DNA of 64,000 bases from Streptomyces caelestis (GTDB lineage: Bacteria; Actinomycetota; Actinomycetes; Streptomycetales; Streptomycetaceae). The stretch lies in contig NZ_LGCN01000200.1 of NCBI RefSeq assembly GCF_001279005.1, positions 1 through 64,000 of the forward strand, read 5' to 3'. The position numbers and the translations under genes are program-made. The notes beneath the pieces are model-generated. The model searched no databases, was not told the DNA's origin, and was given only the letters and a program-made list of their open reading frames with translations. Shown here in pieces: positions 1 to 8,923 of the stretch. Numbering within the stretch: the stretch's first letter is position 1; the number at the start of each line of letters is the position of its first letter.

Positions 1-100
1 GGGGAAACGCCCGGTTACATTCCGAACCCGGAAGCTAAGCCTTACAGCGCCGATGGTACTGCAGGGGGGACCCTGTGGGAGAGTAGGACGCCGCCGAACT
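1..100 (+). rRNA. rrf: 5S ribosomal RNA, 5' end outside the window
   Basis: The sequence matches the 3' four-fifths of a Streptomyces 5S rRNA, including the conserved CCGAACCCGGAAGCTAAG loop region and the GGGAGAGTAGGACGCCGCCG 3' part. About 20 bases of the 5' end are missing because the window starts inside the gene. It should be the last gene of a 16S-23S-5S operon lying to the left, and it is followed directly by a strong terminator. Confidence 0.95.
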
Positions 101-108
101 CCTTTTAG

Positions 109-152
109 AGCTCTGGCTCTTGGGCATACAGCCCGAGGGCCAGAGCTTTTTT
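109..152 (+). terminator. rRNA operon terminator
   Basis: A 17-bp stem (109-125 with 131-147, allowing two G-U pairs) with a 5-base ATACA loop is followed by six T residues. This is a classical intrinsic terminator placed just after the 5S gene and ends the rRNA transcript. Confidence 0.93.
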
Positions 153-209
153 GCGTTGAGGTAGGGTCGGGGGGCATCGTCGATACATTTCCCCACAGGA
201 GGATCCCGG

Positions 210-818
210 GTGGAGGTCCAGGAGACGCGGGTGCAGACAGACCGCGTCCTCACCATCCCGAACATGCTCAGCATGGCACGGCTCGTTGGCGTACCCCTGT
301 TCCTGTGGCTCATCCTCAGGCCGGAGTTCGGGGGGCCGAAGAGCGACGGGTGGGCGCTCCTGGTGCTGGCCTTCAGCGGCGTCAGCGACTACCTGGACGG
401 CAAACTGGCGCGGCGGTGGAACCAGATCAGTAGTCTCGGCCGGCTGCTCGACCCGGCCGCTGACCGGCTCTACATCCTCTCGACCCTCGTAGGACTCACC
501 TGGCGTGAGATCCTGCCGCTTTGGCTGACAGCCGTTCTGCTGGCGCGTGAGCTGGTTCTCCTGGTCATGGTGGGCATCCTCCGGCGGCACGGCTATCCGC
601 CGCCGCAGGTGAACTTCCTGGGGAAGGCCGCCACCTTCAACCTGATGTACGCCTTCCCACTGCTCCTGCTCAGTGACGGAAGTGGTTGGATCTCGTCACT
701 CGCTGCTATTTTCGGCTGGGCGTTCGCAGGATGGGGTACAACTCTGTATTGGTGGGCAGGAGTGCTTTACGTGGTCCAAGTCCGCCGTCTGGTTCGTGCG
801 GACGCTGTGGCCGATTGA
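210..818 (+). CDS. CDP-alcohol phosphatidyltransferase, probable cardiolipin synthase
   Basis: 202-residue integral membrane enzyme of the CDP-alcohol phosphatidyltransferase family. The catalytic signature is complete: D60, D63-G64, A67-R68, G77, D81 and D85 fit D-x2-DG-x2-AR-x8-G-x3-D-x3-D. Several hydrophobic helices surround it. The GTG start has AGGAGG seven bases upstream. In S. coelicolor the homologue next to a mannose-1-phosphate guanylyltransferase gene (SCO1389, as I recall) is the eukaryotic-type cardiolipin synthase, joining CDP-diacylglycerol and phosphatidylglycerol. The neighbour here is the same, so cardiolipin synthase is preferred over phosphatidylglycerophosphate synthase. 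In Mycobacterium the equivalent position holds pgsA2. Confidence 0.8.
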   Translation: MEVQETRVQTDRVLTIPNMLSMARLVGVPLFLWLILRPEFGGPKSDGWALLVLAFSGVSDYLDGKLARRWNQISSLGRLLDPAADRLYILSTLVGLTWREILPLWLTAVLLARELVLLVMVGILRRHGYPPPQVNFLGKAATFNLMYAFPLLLLSDGSGWISSLAAIFGWAFAGWGTTLYWWAGVLYVVQVRRLVRADAVAD

Positions 819-933
819 ACTCGCTGATCAGCACGCGCATCGTGGCGCGGCGGCCCGCACTGTAAAAGTGCCGGCCAGTCCTGGCGGGTGAAGTCGGCCA
901 GACCGTCGTCTCTTCGAGGAGGACGCTTCCGAC

Positions 934-3429
934 ATGAAGGCCGTCGTGATGGCCGGGGGTGAAGGCACCCGCCTTCGCCCCATGACCTCAAGCATGCCCA
1001 AGCCGCTCCTGCCGGTGGCCAATAGGCCGATCATGGAGCATGTTCTGCGGTTGCTCAAAAAGCATGGGCTCAACGAAACCGTTGTGACCGTCCAGTTCCT
1101 TGCGTCGCTCGTCAAGAACTACTTCGGTGATGGCGAGGAGCTCGGAATGGAGCTCACCTATGCCAATGAGGAGAAGCCACTCGGTACCGCCGGGAGCGTG
1201 AAGAACGCCGAGGAGGCGCTGAAGGACGACGCCTTCCTCGTCATCTCCGGCGATGCCCTCACCGACTTCGACCTCACCGAGCTGATCAATTTTCACAAGG
1301 AAAAGGGCGCTCTGGTCACGGTCTGTCTGACCCGCGTCCCCAACCCGCTGGAATTCGGCATCACCATCGTGGACGAGGAAGGCAAGGTCGAGCGCTTCCT
1401 CGAGAAGCCGACCTGGGGGCAGGTCTTCTCCGACACGGTGAACACCGGTATCTACGTCATGGAGCCCGAGGTCTTCGACTACGTCGACCCCGATGTGCCC
1501 GTCGACTGGTCCGGTGACGTCTTCCCGCAGCTGATGAAGGAAGGCAAGCCCGTCTACGGCTATGTCGCGGAGGGCTACTGGGAGGACGTGGGCACGCACG
1601 AGAGCTATGTGAAGGCGCAGGCCGACGTCCTGGAGGGCAAGGTCGACGTCGACATCGACGGCTTCGAGATCTCCCCGGGCGTGTGGGTCGCCGAAGGAGC
1701 CGAAGTTCACCCCGACGCCGTACTGCGCGGGCCCCTCTACATCGGCGACTATGCCAAGGTCGAGGCCGGTGCGGAGATCCGCGAACACACGGTCGTGGGG
1801 TCCAACGTCGTCGTGAAGAGCGGTGCCTTCCTGCACAAGGCCGTCGTCCACGACAACGTGTACGTCGGCCCGCACAGCAATCTGCGGGGCTGTGTCGTCG
1901 GCAAGAACACCGACATCATGCGCGCAGCGCGGATCGAGGACGGCGCCGTCATCGGTGACGAGTGCCTGGTCGGTGAAGAATCGATCGTCCAGGGCAATGT
2001 GCGGGTCTATCCGTTCAAGACCATCGAGGCGGGTGCGTTCGTCAACACCTCGGTGATCTGGGAGTCCCGGGGACAGGCGCATCTCTTCGGGGCCCGGGGC
2101 GTGTCCGGCATTCTGAACGTCGAGATCACACCGGAACTCGCGGTGCGGTTGGCCGGCGCGTACGCGACGACGCTGAAGAAGGGCTCGACCGTCACCACGG
2201 CCCGAGACCACTCCCGTGGTGCCCGTGCGCTGAAGCGAGCGGTCATCTCCGCGCTGCAGGCCAGTGCCATCGACGTACGGGACCTGGAGAACGTGCCGCT
2301 GCCCGTGGCGCGGCAGCAGACCGCGCGGGGCAGCGCGGGCGGCATCATGATCCGGACCACGCCCGGAGTGCCGGACTCCGTCGACATCATGTTCTTCGAC
2401 GGACAGGGCGCCGACCTCTCCCAGGGCAGCCAGCGGAAGCTGGACCGGGTGTTCGCGCGGCAGGAGTACCGGCGCGCGTTCCCCGGGGAGATCGGGGATC
2501 TGCACTTCCCGGCCAGTGTCTTCGACTCGTACACGGGATCGTTGCTGCGGAACGTCGACATCACCGGCATCGCGGAGTCCGGCCTCAAGGTGGTCGTCGA
2601 CGCCTCCAACGGCAGCGCCGGCCTGGTGCTGCCGAGCCTCCTCGGCAAGCTGGGCGTCGACTCGCTGACCATCAACCCCGGCCTCGACGAGTCCAGGCCG
2701 ACCGAGACGGCCGACATGCGGCGCTCGGGGCTGGTCCGGCTCGGGGAGATCGTGGCGTCCTCCGGCGCCGCCTTCGGCGTACGGTTCGACCCCGTCGGCG
2801 AGCGGCTGTCCCTGGTCGACGAGAAGGGGCGGATCATCGAGGACGACCGGTCGCTGCTCGTGATGCTCGACCTCATCGCCTCCGAGCGGCGCAGCGGCCG
2901 GGTGGCGCTCCCGGTGACCACCACCAGGATCGCCGAGCAGGTCGCGGCCTACCACGGCACGCAGGTCGAGTGGACCACCACCTCGCCCGACGACCTCACG
3001 CGCGTGGGCGGTGAGGAAGGGACGATCTTCGGCGGCGACGGCAAGGGCGGCTTCATCGTCCCGGAGTTCAGCAGCGTCTACGACGGCACCGCGGCCTTCG
3101 TACGGCTCATCGGGCTGGTGGCGCGCACCCAGCTCACGCTGAGCCAGATCGACGCGCGCATCCCGCGGGCGCACGTGCTCAAGCGGGACCTGGCGACCCC
3201 GTGGGCCGTCAAGGGCCTGGTGATGCGAAGGGTCGTGGAGGCGGCCGGAGACCGGTTTGTGGACACCACCGACGGCGTGCGCGTGGTGGAGACCGACGGC
3301 CGCTGGGTGATGGTGCTGCCCGATCCGGCCGAGGCGGTCACCCACCTGTGGGCGGAGGGCCCCGACGACGCCTCCGCGCAGGCCCTGCTCGACGAGTGGT
3401 CGGCGGTCGTGGACAGCGCGGGTCGGTGA
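934..3429 (+). CDS. manC: mannose-1-phosphate guanylyltransferase with degenerate phosphomannomutase domain
   Basis: 831 residues in three parts. Residues 1-235 form a nucleotidyltransferase with the [11 protein letters not shown] pyrophosphorylase loop (8-18) and PKPLLPV. Residues about 250-370 are left-handed beta-helix repeats. Residues about 385-831 resemble phosphomannomutase. It should make GDP-mannose from mannose-1-phosphate and GTP for protein and lipid mannosylation. The mutase part looks inactive: the TASHNP serine loop is replaced by residues around 472-480 (RTTPGVPDS), and the metal-binding DGD(A/G)DR loop by DPVGER at about 619. The ATG follows GAGGAGGA. S. coelicolor has the same order (SCO1388 beside SCO1389, from memory). 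Confidence 0.88.
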   Translation: MKAVVMAGGEGTRLRPMTSSMPKPLLPVANRPIMEHVLRLLKKHGLNETVVTVQFLASLVKNYFGDGEELGMELTYANEEKPLGTAGSVKNAEEALKDDAFLVISGDALTDFDLTELINFHKEKGALVTVCLTRVPNPLEFGITIVDEEGKVERFLEKPTWGQVFSDTVNTGIYVMEPEVFDYVDPDVPVDWSGDVFPQLMKEGKPVYGYVAEGYWEDVGTHESYVKAQADVLEGKVDVDIDGFEISPGVWVAEGAEVHPDAVLRGPLYIGDYAKVEAGAEIREHTVVGSNVVVKSGAFLHKAVVHDNVYVGPHSNLRGCVVGKNTDIMRAARIEDGAVIGDECLVGEESIVQGNVRVYPFKTIEAGAFVNTSVIWESRGQAHLFGARGVSGILNVEITPELAVRLAGAYATTLKKGSTVTTARDHSRGARALKRAVISALQASAIDVRDLENVPLPVARQQTARGSAGGIMIRTTPGVPDSVDIMFFDGQGADLSQGSQRKLDRVFARQEYRRAFPGEIGDLHFPASVFDSYTGSLLRNVDITGIAESGLKVVVDASNGSAGLVLPSLLGKLGVDSLTINPGLDESRPTETADMRRSGLVRLGEIVASSGAAFGVRFDPVGERLSLVDEKGRIIEDDRSLLVMLDLIASERRSGRVALPVTTTRIAEQVAAYHGTQVEWTTTSPDDLTRVGGEEGTIFGGDGKGGFIVPEFSSVYDGTAAFVRLIGLVARTQLTLSQIDARIPRAHVLKRDLATPWAVKGLVMRRVVEAAGDRFVDTTDGVRVVETDGRWVMVLPDPAEAVTHLWAEGPDDASAQALLDEWSAVVDSAGR

Positions 3430-3465
3430 GCGGCCGACGCGGGCGGTAAAACGAGCGGTACGCGT

Positions 3466-3507
3466 GCGTGCCGGACAAGTGTCCCCAACGGGGCCTGTCC
3501 GGCACGC
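3466..3507 (+). terminator. hairpin terminator after manC
   Basis: A perfect 12-bp stem, GCGTGCCGGACA at 3466-3477 and its complement at 3496-3507, encloses an 18-base loop that can itself pair through CCCC/GGGG. There is no long T tract, as is usual for Streptomyces terminators. It lies between manC and the DUF881 operon. Confidence 0.6.
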
Positions 3508-3547
3508 CGGTAGGTCCGTTCGGAGGTAGGGGCCGCGGCGTGCGACG

Positions 3548-4450
3548 ATGTGCGGCATGCCGCAGCAACCCCCCGTTCGGAGCACACCCGCGCGGCCCGT
3601 TCGCCCGGACGCCTCCATGTCGTTGATCACCAACGTCATGGACCACAGCCTCGACGACGGATACGCCGAGGCTGCCGCGCGGCGGAAGGCCGACGGAGAC
3701 GGCGGCATGCCGAAGACGCTCAGGGCGAAGCTGGGGCTGGCAGGCGGCCTGGTCCTCGCCGCTCTGATCGTGACCGTCGGCGCCGCACAGGCCCGGGTCG
3801 CGGCCCCGGTGGTGGCCAAGGAGCGCGAGGAGCTGATCGACCGGATCGATCAGGAGACCGAGGCCGCGGACAAACTCGAGGACAGCGTCGATGAGCTGCG
3901 CGCCGATGTGAGCGCACGGCAGCGCGACGCGCTCCGGGACAGCGGAGGCGACGGGTCCACGCTGGTGGGCATCCTGTCCGGCGCCGTCGCGGTGCACGGG
4001 CCCGGGGTGCGGCTCGTGGTGAACGACGCCAAGGACGCGAGCGCGGGCGGGGACGGCGACGCCCGGTCGACCTCCGGGTTCTCCGACACCGGGCGGGTGC
4101 GCGACCGTGACATGCAGCGTGTGGTCAACGGTCTGTGGGAGTCCGGAGCCGAGGCCGTCTCCATCAACGGGCAGCGGCTGACCGCCCTGTCGGCGATCAG
4201 GGCCGCGGGAGACGCGATACTGGTCGACAACAGGCCGCTGGTGCCGCCGTACACGGTGCTCGCGGTGGGGGACGGCGGAGAGCTGAGCGAGCGGTTCCAG
4301 AACAGCGCGGACGGGCTGTATCTGCATGCGCTGCAGGAGAACTACGGCATCCGGACGGCCATCTCCGTGGAGGACGACGTCCGGCTGCCCGCCGCACCGA
4401 GTGTGATCGTACGTACCGCACAGCCGATAACCGAGAAGGGCACATCGTGA
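3548..4450 (+). CDS. DUF881 family membrane-anchored protein (first copy)
   Basis: 300 residues: a cytoplasmic N-terminus, one transmembrane helix at about 62-84, then an external coiled-coil stretch (about 95-125) and the DUF881 core. It is the first gene of the DUF881 / small basic protein / DUF881 trio, which is conserved in actinobacteria (Rv1823-Rv1825 in M. tuberculosis) and presumed to act at the envelope or divisome. No enzymatic motif is visible. The start may be ATG 3548 or ATG 3557; GGAGGT lies at 3522-3527, rather far from either. The TGA stop overlaps the next start by four bases (GTGA). Confidence 0.82.
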   Translation: MCGMPQQPPVRSTPARPVRPDASMSLITNVMDHSLDDGYAEAAARRKADGDGGMPKTLRAKLGLAGGLVLAALIVTVGAAQARVAAPVVAKEREELIDRIDQETEAADKLEDSVDELRADVSARQRDALRDSGGDGSTLVGILSGAVAVHGPGVRLVVNDAKDASAGGDGDARSTSGFSDTGRVRDRDMQRVVNGLWESGAEAVSINGQRLTALSAIRAAGDAILVDNRPLVPPYTVLAVGDGGELSERFQNSADGLYLHALQENYGIRTAISVEDDVRLPAAPSVIVRTAQPITEKGTS

Positions 4451-4779
4451 TCGCCGTACTGGGCCTCGTCGTGGGAGTCGTGGCCGGACTGTTGGTCCGG
4501 CCCGAGGTTCCGGCGGTCGTCGAGCCTTACCTGCCGATCGCCGTCGTCGCGGCGCTCGACGCCGTGTTCGGAGGGCTGCGGGCGATGCTCGACGGCATCT
4601 TCGACGACAAGGTCTTCGTGGTGTCGTTCCTGTCGAACGTCGTCGTCGCCGCCCTGATCGTGTTCCTCGGCGACAAGCTCGGCGTGGGGGCCCAGCTGTC
4701 GACGGGCGTCGTGGTGGTCCTCGGCATCCGCATCTTCTCCAACGCCGCGGCGATCCGCCGGCATGTGTTCCGGGCGTGA
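4447..4779 (+). CDS. small basic family protein (DUF1290)
   Basis: 110-residue membrane protein with three hydrophobic segments, starting at the GTG of the GTGA overlap with the upstream DUF881 gene. The sequence (IAVLGLVVGVVAGL, then a GGLRAMLDGIFDD stretch) is typical of the small basic protein family, Rv1824-like in Mycobacterium and Sbp in Bacillus, where it sits near division genes. Its biochemical role is not known. It is translationally coupled on both sides, since its stop also overlaps the next possible GTG start at 4776. Confidence 0.85.
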   Translation: MIAVLGLVVGVVAGLLVRPEVPAVVEPYLPIAVVAALDAVFGGLRAMLDGIFDDKVFVVSFLSNVVVAALIVFLGDKLGVGAQLSTGVVVVLGIRIFSNAAAIRRHVFRA

Positions 4780-5696
4780 GGCCGATGAACGAGCACGAGC
4801 ACCACGAGACGACACGCCCGGCGGTGTCCCCGCCGAGGTCCGCTCCGGACGCCTCGCCCGCGGCCGGCCTGCGCAGGGAACTGCCCGCCGAGGTACCCGC
4901 CGAGGCACCAGCCGGGACGCCCATGAGGGCGCCCGCACCCGCGGAGGAGGAGGTTCCTGAGCCTCCGCCCGGTCTGACCGGCCGGCAGCGGCTGGTGAAG
5001 GGGCTGTGGCCGCCGCGGGTGACCCGGGCCCAACTCATCGTCGCCCTGTTGCTGTTCGGCCTCGGTTTCGGTCTGGCCGTCCAGGTGGCGTCGAACAGCG
5101 ACGGCGACAGCGCGCTGCGCGGGGCACGTCAGGAAGATCTTGTGCGCATCCTCGATGAACTGGATGACCGCACAGAGCGTCTTGAGGACGAGAAGCAGGG
5201 ACTCGAGAAGCAGCGCGACGAGCTGGAGAACAGCTCCGACCAGGCCGAAGAGGCCCGTAAGCAGACGATCGAGAAGGAAAGGCAACTCGGAGTGCTGGCG
5301 GGCACCGTGGCCGCGCAGGGGCCCGGGATCACGATGATCATCGAGGACGCGAAGGGGACGGTCGAGGCGGACATGCTGCTGGACGCCGTCCAGGAGCTGC
5401 GTGCGGCCGGCGCCGAGGCGATCCAGGTGAACGGCGTGCGGGTGGTGGCGGGCACCTACCTGACGGACTCCGGGAACGGCGTCGGCGTGGACGGGAACAA
5501 GATCACCGCACCCTATCGTTTCAAGGTCATCGGCAAGCCGCAGGACCTCGAGCCGGCGCTCAACATTCCCGGAGGCGTGGTGCAGACTCTCGAAAAGGAA
5601 CAGGCCACCGTTACCGTGGAGCGGTCGACCAAGATCGTCGTGGATGCCTTGCGGGCGGTGAAGCGGCCTGACTACGCTCGGTCGTCATCCCAGTGA
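4776..5696 (+). CDS. DUF881 family membrane-anchored protein (second copy)
   Basis: 306 residues. A long proline- and alanine-rich cytoplasmic N-terminus (1-70) is followed by a transmembrane helix at about 85-105, a highly charged coiled coil at about 115-170 (repeated DELxDxxERLEDEKQ-type heptads) and a DUF881 domain. It is a paralogue of the gene at 3548. Start options are GTG 4776, overlapping the upstream stop, or ATG 4785. In Mycobacterium the next gene is gcvH and then garA; here gcvH is absent and the FHA gene follows after 190 bases. Confidence 0.82.
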   Translation: MRPMNEHEHHETTRPAVSPPRSAPDASPAAGLRRELPAEVPAEAPAGTPMRAPAPAEEEVPEPPPGLTGRQRLVKGLWPPRVTRAQLIVALLLFGLGFGLAVQVASNSDGDSALRGARQEDLVRILDELDDRTERLEDEKQGLEKQRDELENSSDQAEEARKQTIEKERQLGVLAGTVAAQGPGITMIIEDAKGTVEADMLLDAVQELRAAGAEAIQVNGVRVVAGTYLTDSGNGVGVDGNKITAPYRFKVIGKPQDLEPALNIPGGVVQTLEKEQATVTVERSTKIVVDALRAVKRPDYARSSSQ

Positions 5697-5886
5697 ACCG
5701 GGGGTGCATGGGGGGTGTTCGGCAAGGGCATGAGGTTGCGGGGGGTCGGCGCACTGAATGGGTGGTGCGTGGTGGAAACTGTCTGGCGGAGGCGGACGTT
5801 GTGAAGATGTCCGGGTCGGCCAATGTGTTCAGTCAGGGTTCGTCCTGCCCCACGGGCGGGTCTGTTTCGGTCAAGGGGAATCGCCC

Positions 5887-6690
5887 GTGAAGTTGTTTGC
5901 GAAGTTGTTCGGCAAGAGCGCGCGGCGAGAGGGCAGCGACAACGCGACCGCTCGTCATCGCGCACAGCCTGAGGCGGAAGGTCAGCGCCCGCTGTACCGG
6001 GACCAGGTGGGTCAGGGCGCGTCGTCCGTTGACCCCGCGCAGCCGGGCGGCATAGGTTTCGGGCAACCGTCGACCTCAGGTACGGGTGGAGGGTTCTCCG
6101 ACCCGTACGCGTCCCACGCCCCTGGGGGGCAGCCGCGGCAGGAGGATCCGTCCATGTCGGCCCTGGTGTGTACGAGGTGCGGTAACCGCAACGCGGAGAA
6201 CAGCCGCTTCTGCTCCAACTGCGGCGCGCCGCTGAGGCCCGGGGTCACCCCGGAGCGCCCCTCGGAGACGACGTCCACGATCTCGATCTCCGGTCTGGAG
6301 GCCTACGACGCCGAGGCCACCGGTCAGACGCCGACGCCGACGCTCTCTCCCGAGGCGCAGGCGGCCGTCGACGCGCTGCCGATGGGTTCCGCCCTCCTGG
6401 TCGTGCGCCGCGGGCCGAACTCGGGCAGCCGCTTCCTGCTGGACGGCGACCTGACCACGGCCGGGCGTCACCCGCAGAGCGACATCTTCCTGGACGACGT
6501 GACGGTCTCCCGTCGGCACGTGGAGTTCCGGCGCGCCCCGGACGGCTCCTTCACGGTGGCCGACGTGGGCAGTCTGAACGGCACGTACGTCAACCGGGAG
6601 CGGATCGACCAGGTCGACCTGTCCAACGGCGACGAGGTGCAGATCGGCAAGTACCGGCTGGTCTTCTACGCGAGCCAGCGGGGCTACTGA
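5887..6690 (+). CDS. FHA domain protein with zinc ribbon, GarA-like
   Basis: 267 residues from GTG 5887, which has AAGGGG eight bases upstream; the reading frame is open earlier but lacks that site. A low-complexity N-terminus precedes a zinc ribbon with C95, C98, C109 and C112 (CTRCGN...CSNCG), then an ETTS motif at about 127-130, then an FHA domain (about 185-260) with GR, SRRH and the NGTYVN motif. GarA/OdhI proteins bind 2-oxoglutarate dehydrogenase and glutamate dehydrogenase and are switched by Thr phosphorylation in ETTS by Pkn kinases. Synteny with Rv1827 supports the assignment. The zinc ribbon and long N-terminus are extra relative to mycobacterial GarA. Confidence 0.87.
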   Translation: MKLFAKLFGKSARREGSDNATARHRAQPEAEGQRPLYRDQVGQGASSVDPAQPGGIGFGQPSTSGTGGGFSDPYASHAPGGQPRQEDPSMSALVCTRCGNRNAENSRFCSNCGAPLRPGVTPERPSETTSTISISGLEAYDAEATGQTPTPTLSPEAQAAVDALPMGSALLVVRRGPNSGSRFLLDGDLTTAGRHPQSDIFLDDVTVSRRHVEFRRAPDGSFTVADVGSLNGTYVNRERIDQVDLSNGDEVQIGKYRLVFYASQRGY

Positions 6691-6728
6691 CCTCCCCGGA
6701 TCCGTCCGGGGGACTCCAGGGAAGGTTC

Positions 6729-7469
6729 ATGGTTCAGACACCGAGCGGCGGTGCCGGCAACGGCGCCGCTGCCGCGGGCACCGGACTGATGAGCATCGGC
6801 GCGGTGCTGAACATGCTGCGCGAGGAGTTCCCCGAGGTCACCATCTCCAAGATCCGCTTCCTGGAGTCGGAAGGGCTGGTCGAGCCGCAGCGGACTCCGT
6901 CGGGGTACCGCAAGTTCAGCGCCGGGGACGTCGAGCGCCTCGGCCATGTGCTGCGCATGCAGCGCGACCACTACCTGCCGCTCAAGGTGATCCGTGAGCA
7001 CCTTGACGCCATGGAGCGCGGCGAGGCCGTCCAGCTGCCGGTGCTGGGCCGTCCGGGGGACGGGGACACCGGTCAGGAGCCCGTCGTCGAGGGGCCCACG
7101 GCGGCGCGTATCGGGCGCGGCCGGCTGCTGGCGGCTGCAGGCATCGACGAGCGGACGCTCGTCGAGTGGGAGTCGTACGGGCTGCTGGCCCCGGTCGAGG
7201 ACGGCATGTACGACGCCGAGTCGGTCACCGTCGCCGGGCTCATCGCCGAGCTGGGGCGGTTCGGGATCGAGCCGCGTCATCTGAGGGCGATGAAGGCCGC
7301 CGCCGACCGTGAGGCCGGTCTGGTGGACCAGGTCGTCGCCCCGCTGAAGCGCCACCGCAACCCGCAGACCAGGGCCCACGCCCAGGCGCGCACGAAGGAG
7401 CTGGCGGGGCTCACGGTGAAGCTGCACGCGGCGCTGGTGCAGGCGGCGCTCGGGATACGGCTGCCCTGA
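6729..7469 (+). CDS. MerR family regulator, FtsR-like
   Basis: 246 residues. A MerR winged helix-turn-helix lies at about 18-90 (SIGAVLNMLREEFPEVTISKI followed by RFLESEGLVEPQRTPSGYR), with a long C-terminal alpha-helical region. It is orthologous by position to Rv1828, called FtsR in Corynebacterium, where it activates ftsZ. No metal-binding cysteine cluster is visible, unlike the classical metal-sensing MerR proteins. ATG 6729 follows GGGAAGG. It is probably co-transcribed with the FHA gene, 38 bases upstream. Confidence 0.85.
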   Translation: MVQTPSGGAGNGAAAAGTGLMSIGAVLNMLREEFPEVTISKIRFLESEGLVEPQRTPSGYRKFSAGDVERLGHVLRMQRDHYLPLKVIREHLDAMERGEAVQLPVLGRPGDGDTGQEPVVEGPTAARIGRGRLLAAAGIDERTLVEWESYGLLAPVEDGMYDAESVTVAGLIAELGRFGIEPRHLRAMKAAADREAGLVDQVVAPLKRHRNPQTRAHAQARTKELAGLTVKLHAALVQAALGIRLP

Positions 7470-7553
7470 GACGGAGCGGTGCGGGTGCCCGGATCGGCCA
7501 CCTGTTCCCTGCCCGACTACCCAAACGTCCCGGGCACGGCCTAGGGTTGCTGT

Positions 7554-8027
7554 GTGAACGAGCTCGATGTCGTAGGTGTCCGGGTCGAGATGCCCTCCAA
7601 CCAACCGATCGTGCTGTTGCGTGAAGTGGGCGGCGACCGCTACCTCCCCATCTGGATCGGACCGGGGGAGGCGACGGCCATCGCCTTCGCCCAGCAGGGC
7701 ATGGCACCCGCACGGCCGCTGACCCACGACCTGTTCAAGGACGTGCTGGAAGCCGTCGGGCAGGAGCTCACGGAAGTGCGCATCACCGATCTGCGTGAGG
7801 GCGTCTTCTACGCGGAGCTGGTGTTCGCCAGCGGTGTCGAGGTGAGTGCCCGCCCCTCCGACGCCATAGCGCTGGCCCTGCGGACGGGTACGCCGATCTA
7901 CGGCAGTGACACGGTGCTCGACGACGCCGGGATCGCCATCCCGGACGAGCAGGAGGACGAGGTGGAGAAGTTCCGCGAGTTCCTCGACCAGATCTCGCCG
8001 GAGGACTTCGGGAGCAGTAACCAGTGA
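7554..8027 (+). CDS. bifunctional nuclease family protein (DUF151)
   Basis: 157 residues with the DUF151/BFN fold, recognised by LREVGGDRYLPIWIGPGEA near the N-terminus and the SARPSDAIALALRTGTPI block. Plant and archaeal relatives have RNase/DNase activity; the role in actinobacteria is not established. Synteny matches Rv1829. The GTG start has no ribosome site but lies six bases after TAGGGT (7542-7547), so the mRNA may be leaderless. Confidence 0.88.
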   Translation: MNELDVVGVRVEMPSNQPIVLLREVGGDRYLPIWIGPGEATAIAFAQQGMAPARPLTHDLFKDVLEAVGQELTEVRITDLREGVFYAELVFASGVEVSARPSDAIALALRTGTPIYGSDTVLDDAGIAIPDEQEDEVEKFREFLDQISPEDFGSSNQ

Positions 8028-8126
8028 GGGCGGTCGGTGGTCGCCGTTCGGGTCGGCCGCCGGTCTCGTGCCGGAGGCATTCGGCTAGCCTTTCCCCACG
8101 GTGAGGCACGAGAAACCACTCTTAGG

Positions 8127-8190
8127 GTGATTATCACTCGGCGTGCCGAGTGTGGCGATCGTTGACGCACCCTTGGTGACTGCCTACCTT
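8127..8190 (+). promoter_or_regulatory. promoter and palindromes upstream of the second MerR gene
   Basis: TTGACG (8162-8167) and TACCTT (8185-8190), separated by 17 bases, form a good HrdB-type promoter 30 bases before GTG 8221. Two palindromes lie immediately upstream: GTGATTATCAC at 8127-8137 and CACTCGGC-GT-GCCGAGTG at 8135-8152. They could be operators for this regulator or another; that is inference. Confidence 0.6.
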
Positions 8191-8220
8191 CGAGGAGGCA
8201 GGTCAAGGACGGAGGTCGGC

Positions 8221-8904
8221 GTGAGAAGCAGCGGCGACGGTACGGCTGGGGGTGCTCCCGGACGTGGTTTCGGGACGAGCGGACCGTACCCTCCCCAGAG
8301 CTCCCGGCTCCGTCCGAACGGGGGGCATCCCGTGCACGACGGCGCGATCGACCACGTTCCGCAGCGACCGACGGCTGTGCCGAGCAGCGGAGGGGCGACG
8401 TCCATGGCGTCCGAGCAGATCGGCTACCGGGGGCCCACGGCCTGTGCCGCCGCCGGTATCACCTACCGACAGCTCGACTACTGGGCCCGTACGGGCCTGG
8501 TCGAGCCGAGCGTGCGGCCGGCCCACGGATCGGGCACGCAGCGGCTGTACAGCTTCCGCGACGTCGTCGTACTGAAGATCGTCAAGAGGTTCCTGGACAC
8601 GGGCGTCTCCCTGCAGAACATCCGCACGGCGGTCCAGCACCTGCGTGAGCGCGGCTTCAGCGACCTGGAGCGCATGACGCTGATGAGCGACGGCGCGACG
8701 GTCTACGAGTGCACCTCGCCCGACGAGGTCCACGCCCTGCTCCAGGGCGGCCAGGGCGTCTTCGGCATCGCCGTGGGCGTGGTGTGGCAGGACGTGGAGA
8801 GCGCGCTGTCCCAGTTGCACGGCGAGCGGGTCGACACGGGGGAGACCCTGGTCGGGCACAACCCGATGGACGAACTGGCGCGGCGGCGGAACAAGGCCGT
8901 CTGA
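8221..8904 (+). CDS. MerR family regulator, Rv1830-like
   Basis: 227 residues from GTG 8221, chosen because GGAGGT sits four bases upstream and a promoter ends 31 bases upstream. The first 60 residues are low-complexity; the MerR helix-turn-helix follows at about 65-135 (GPTACAAAGITYRQLDYWARTGLVEPS). A conserved C-terminal domain ends with NPMDELARRRNKAV. It is the last gene of the actinobacterial block matching Rv1827-Rv1830. An alternative start is ATG 8404, which has GGAGGGG eight bases upstream and would remove the low-complexity leader. Confidence 0.83.
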   Translation: MRSSGDGTAGGAPGRGFGTSGPYPPQSSRLRPNGGHPVHDGAIDHVPQRPTAVPSSGGATSMASEQIGYRGPTACAAAGITYRQLDYWARTGLVEPSVRPAHGSGTQRLYSFRDVVVLKIVKRFLDTGVSLQNIRTAVQHLRERGFSDLERMTLMSDGATVYECTSPDEVHALLQGGQGVFGIAVGVVWQDVESALSQLHGERVDTGETLVGHNPMDELARRRNKAV

Positions 8905-8923
8905 GACCGTCCGGGGACGGCCG

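Noticed and set aside
988..3819. 943-residue open frame on the minus strand
   Set aside because: It is antisense to the guanylyltransferase gene, has no known domain or ribosome site, and is the expected by-product of high GC at third positions.
5697..5886. A hidden gcvH between the DUF881 and FHA genes
   Set aside because: 190 bases are too short for gcvH and no lipoyl motif is found in any frame.
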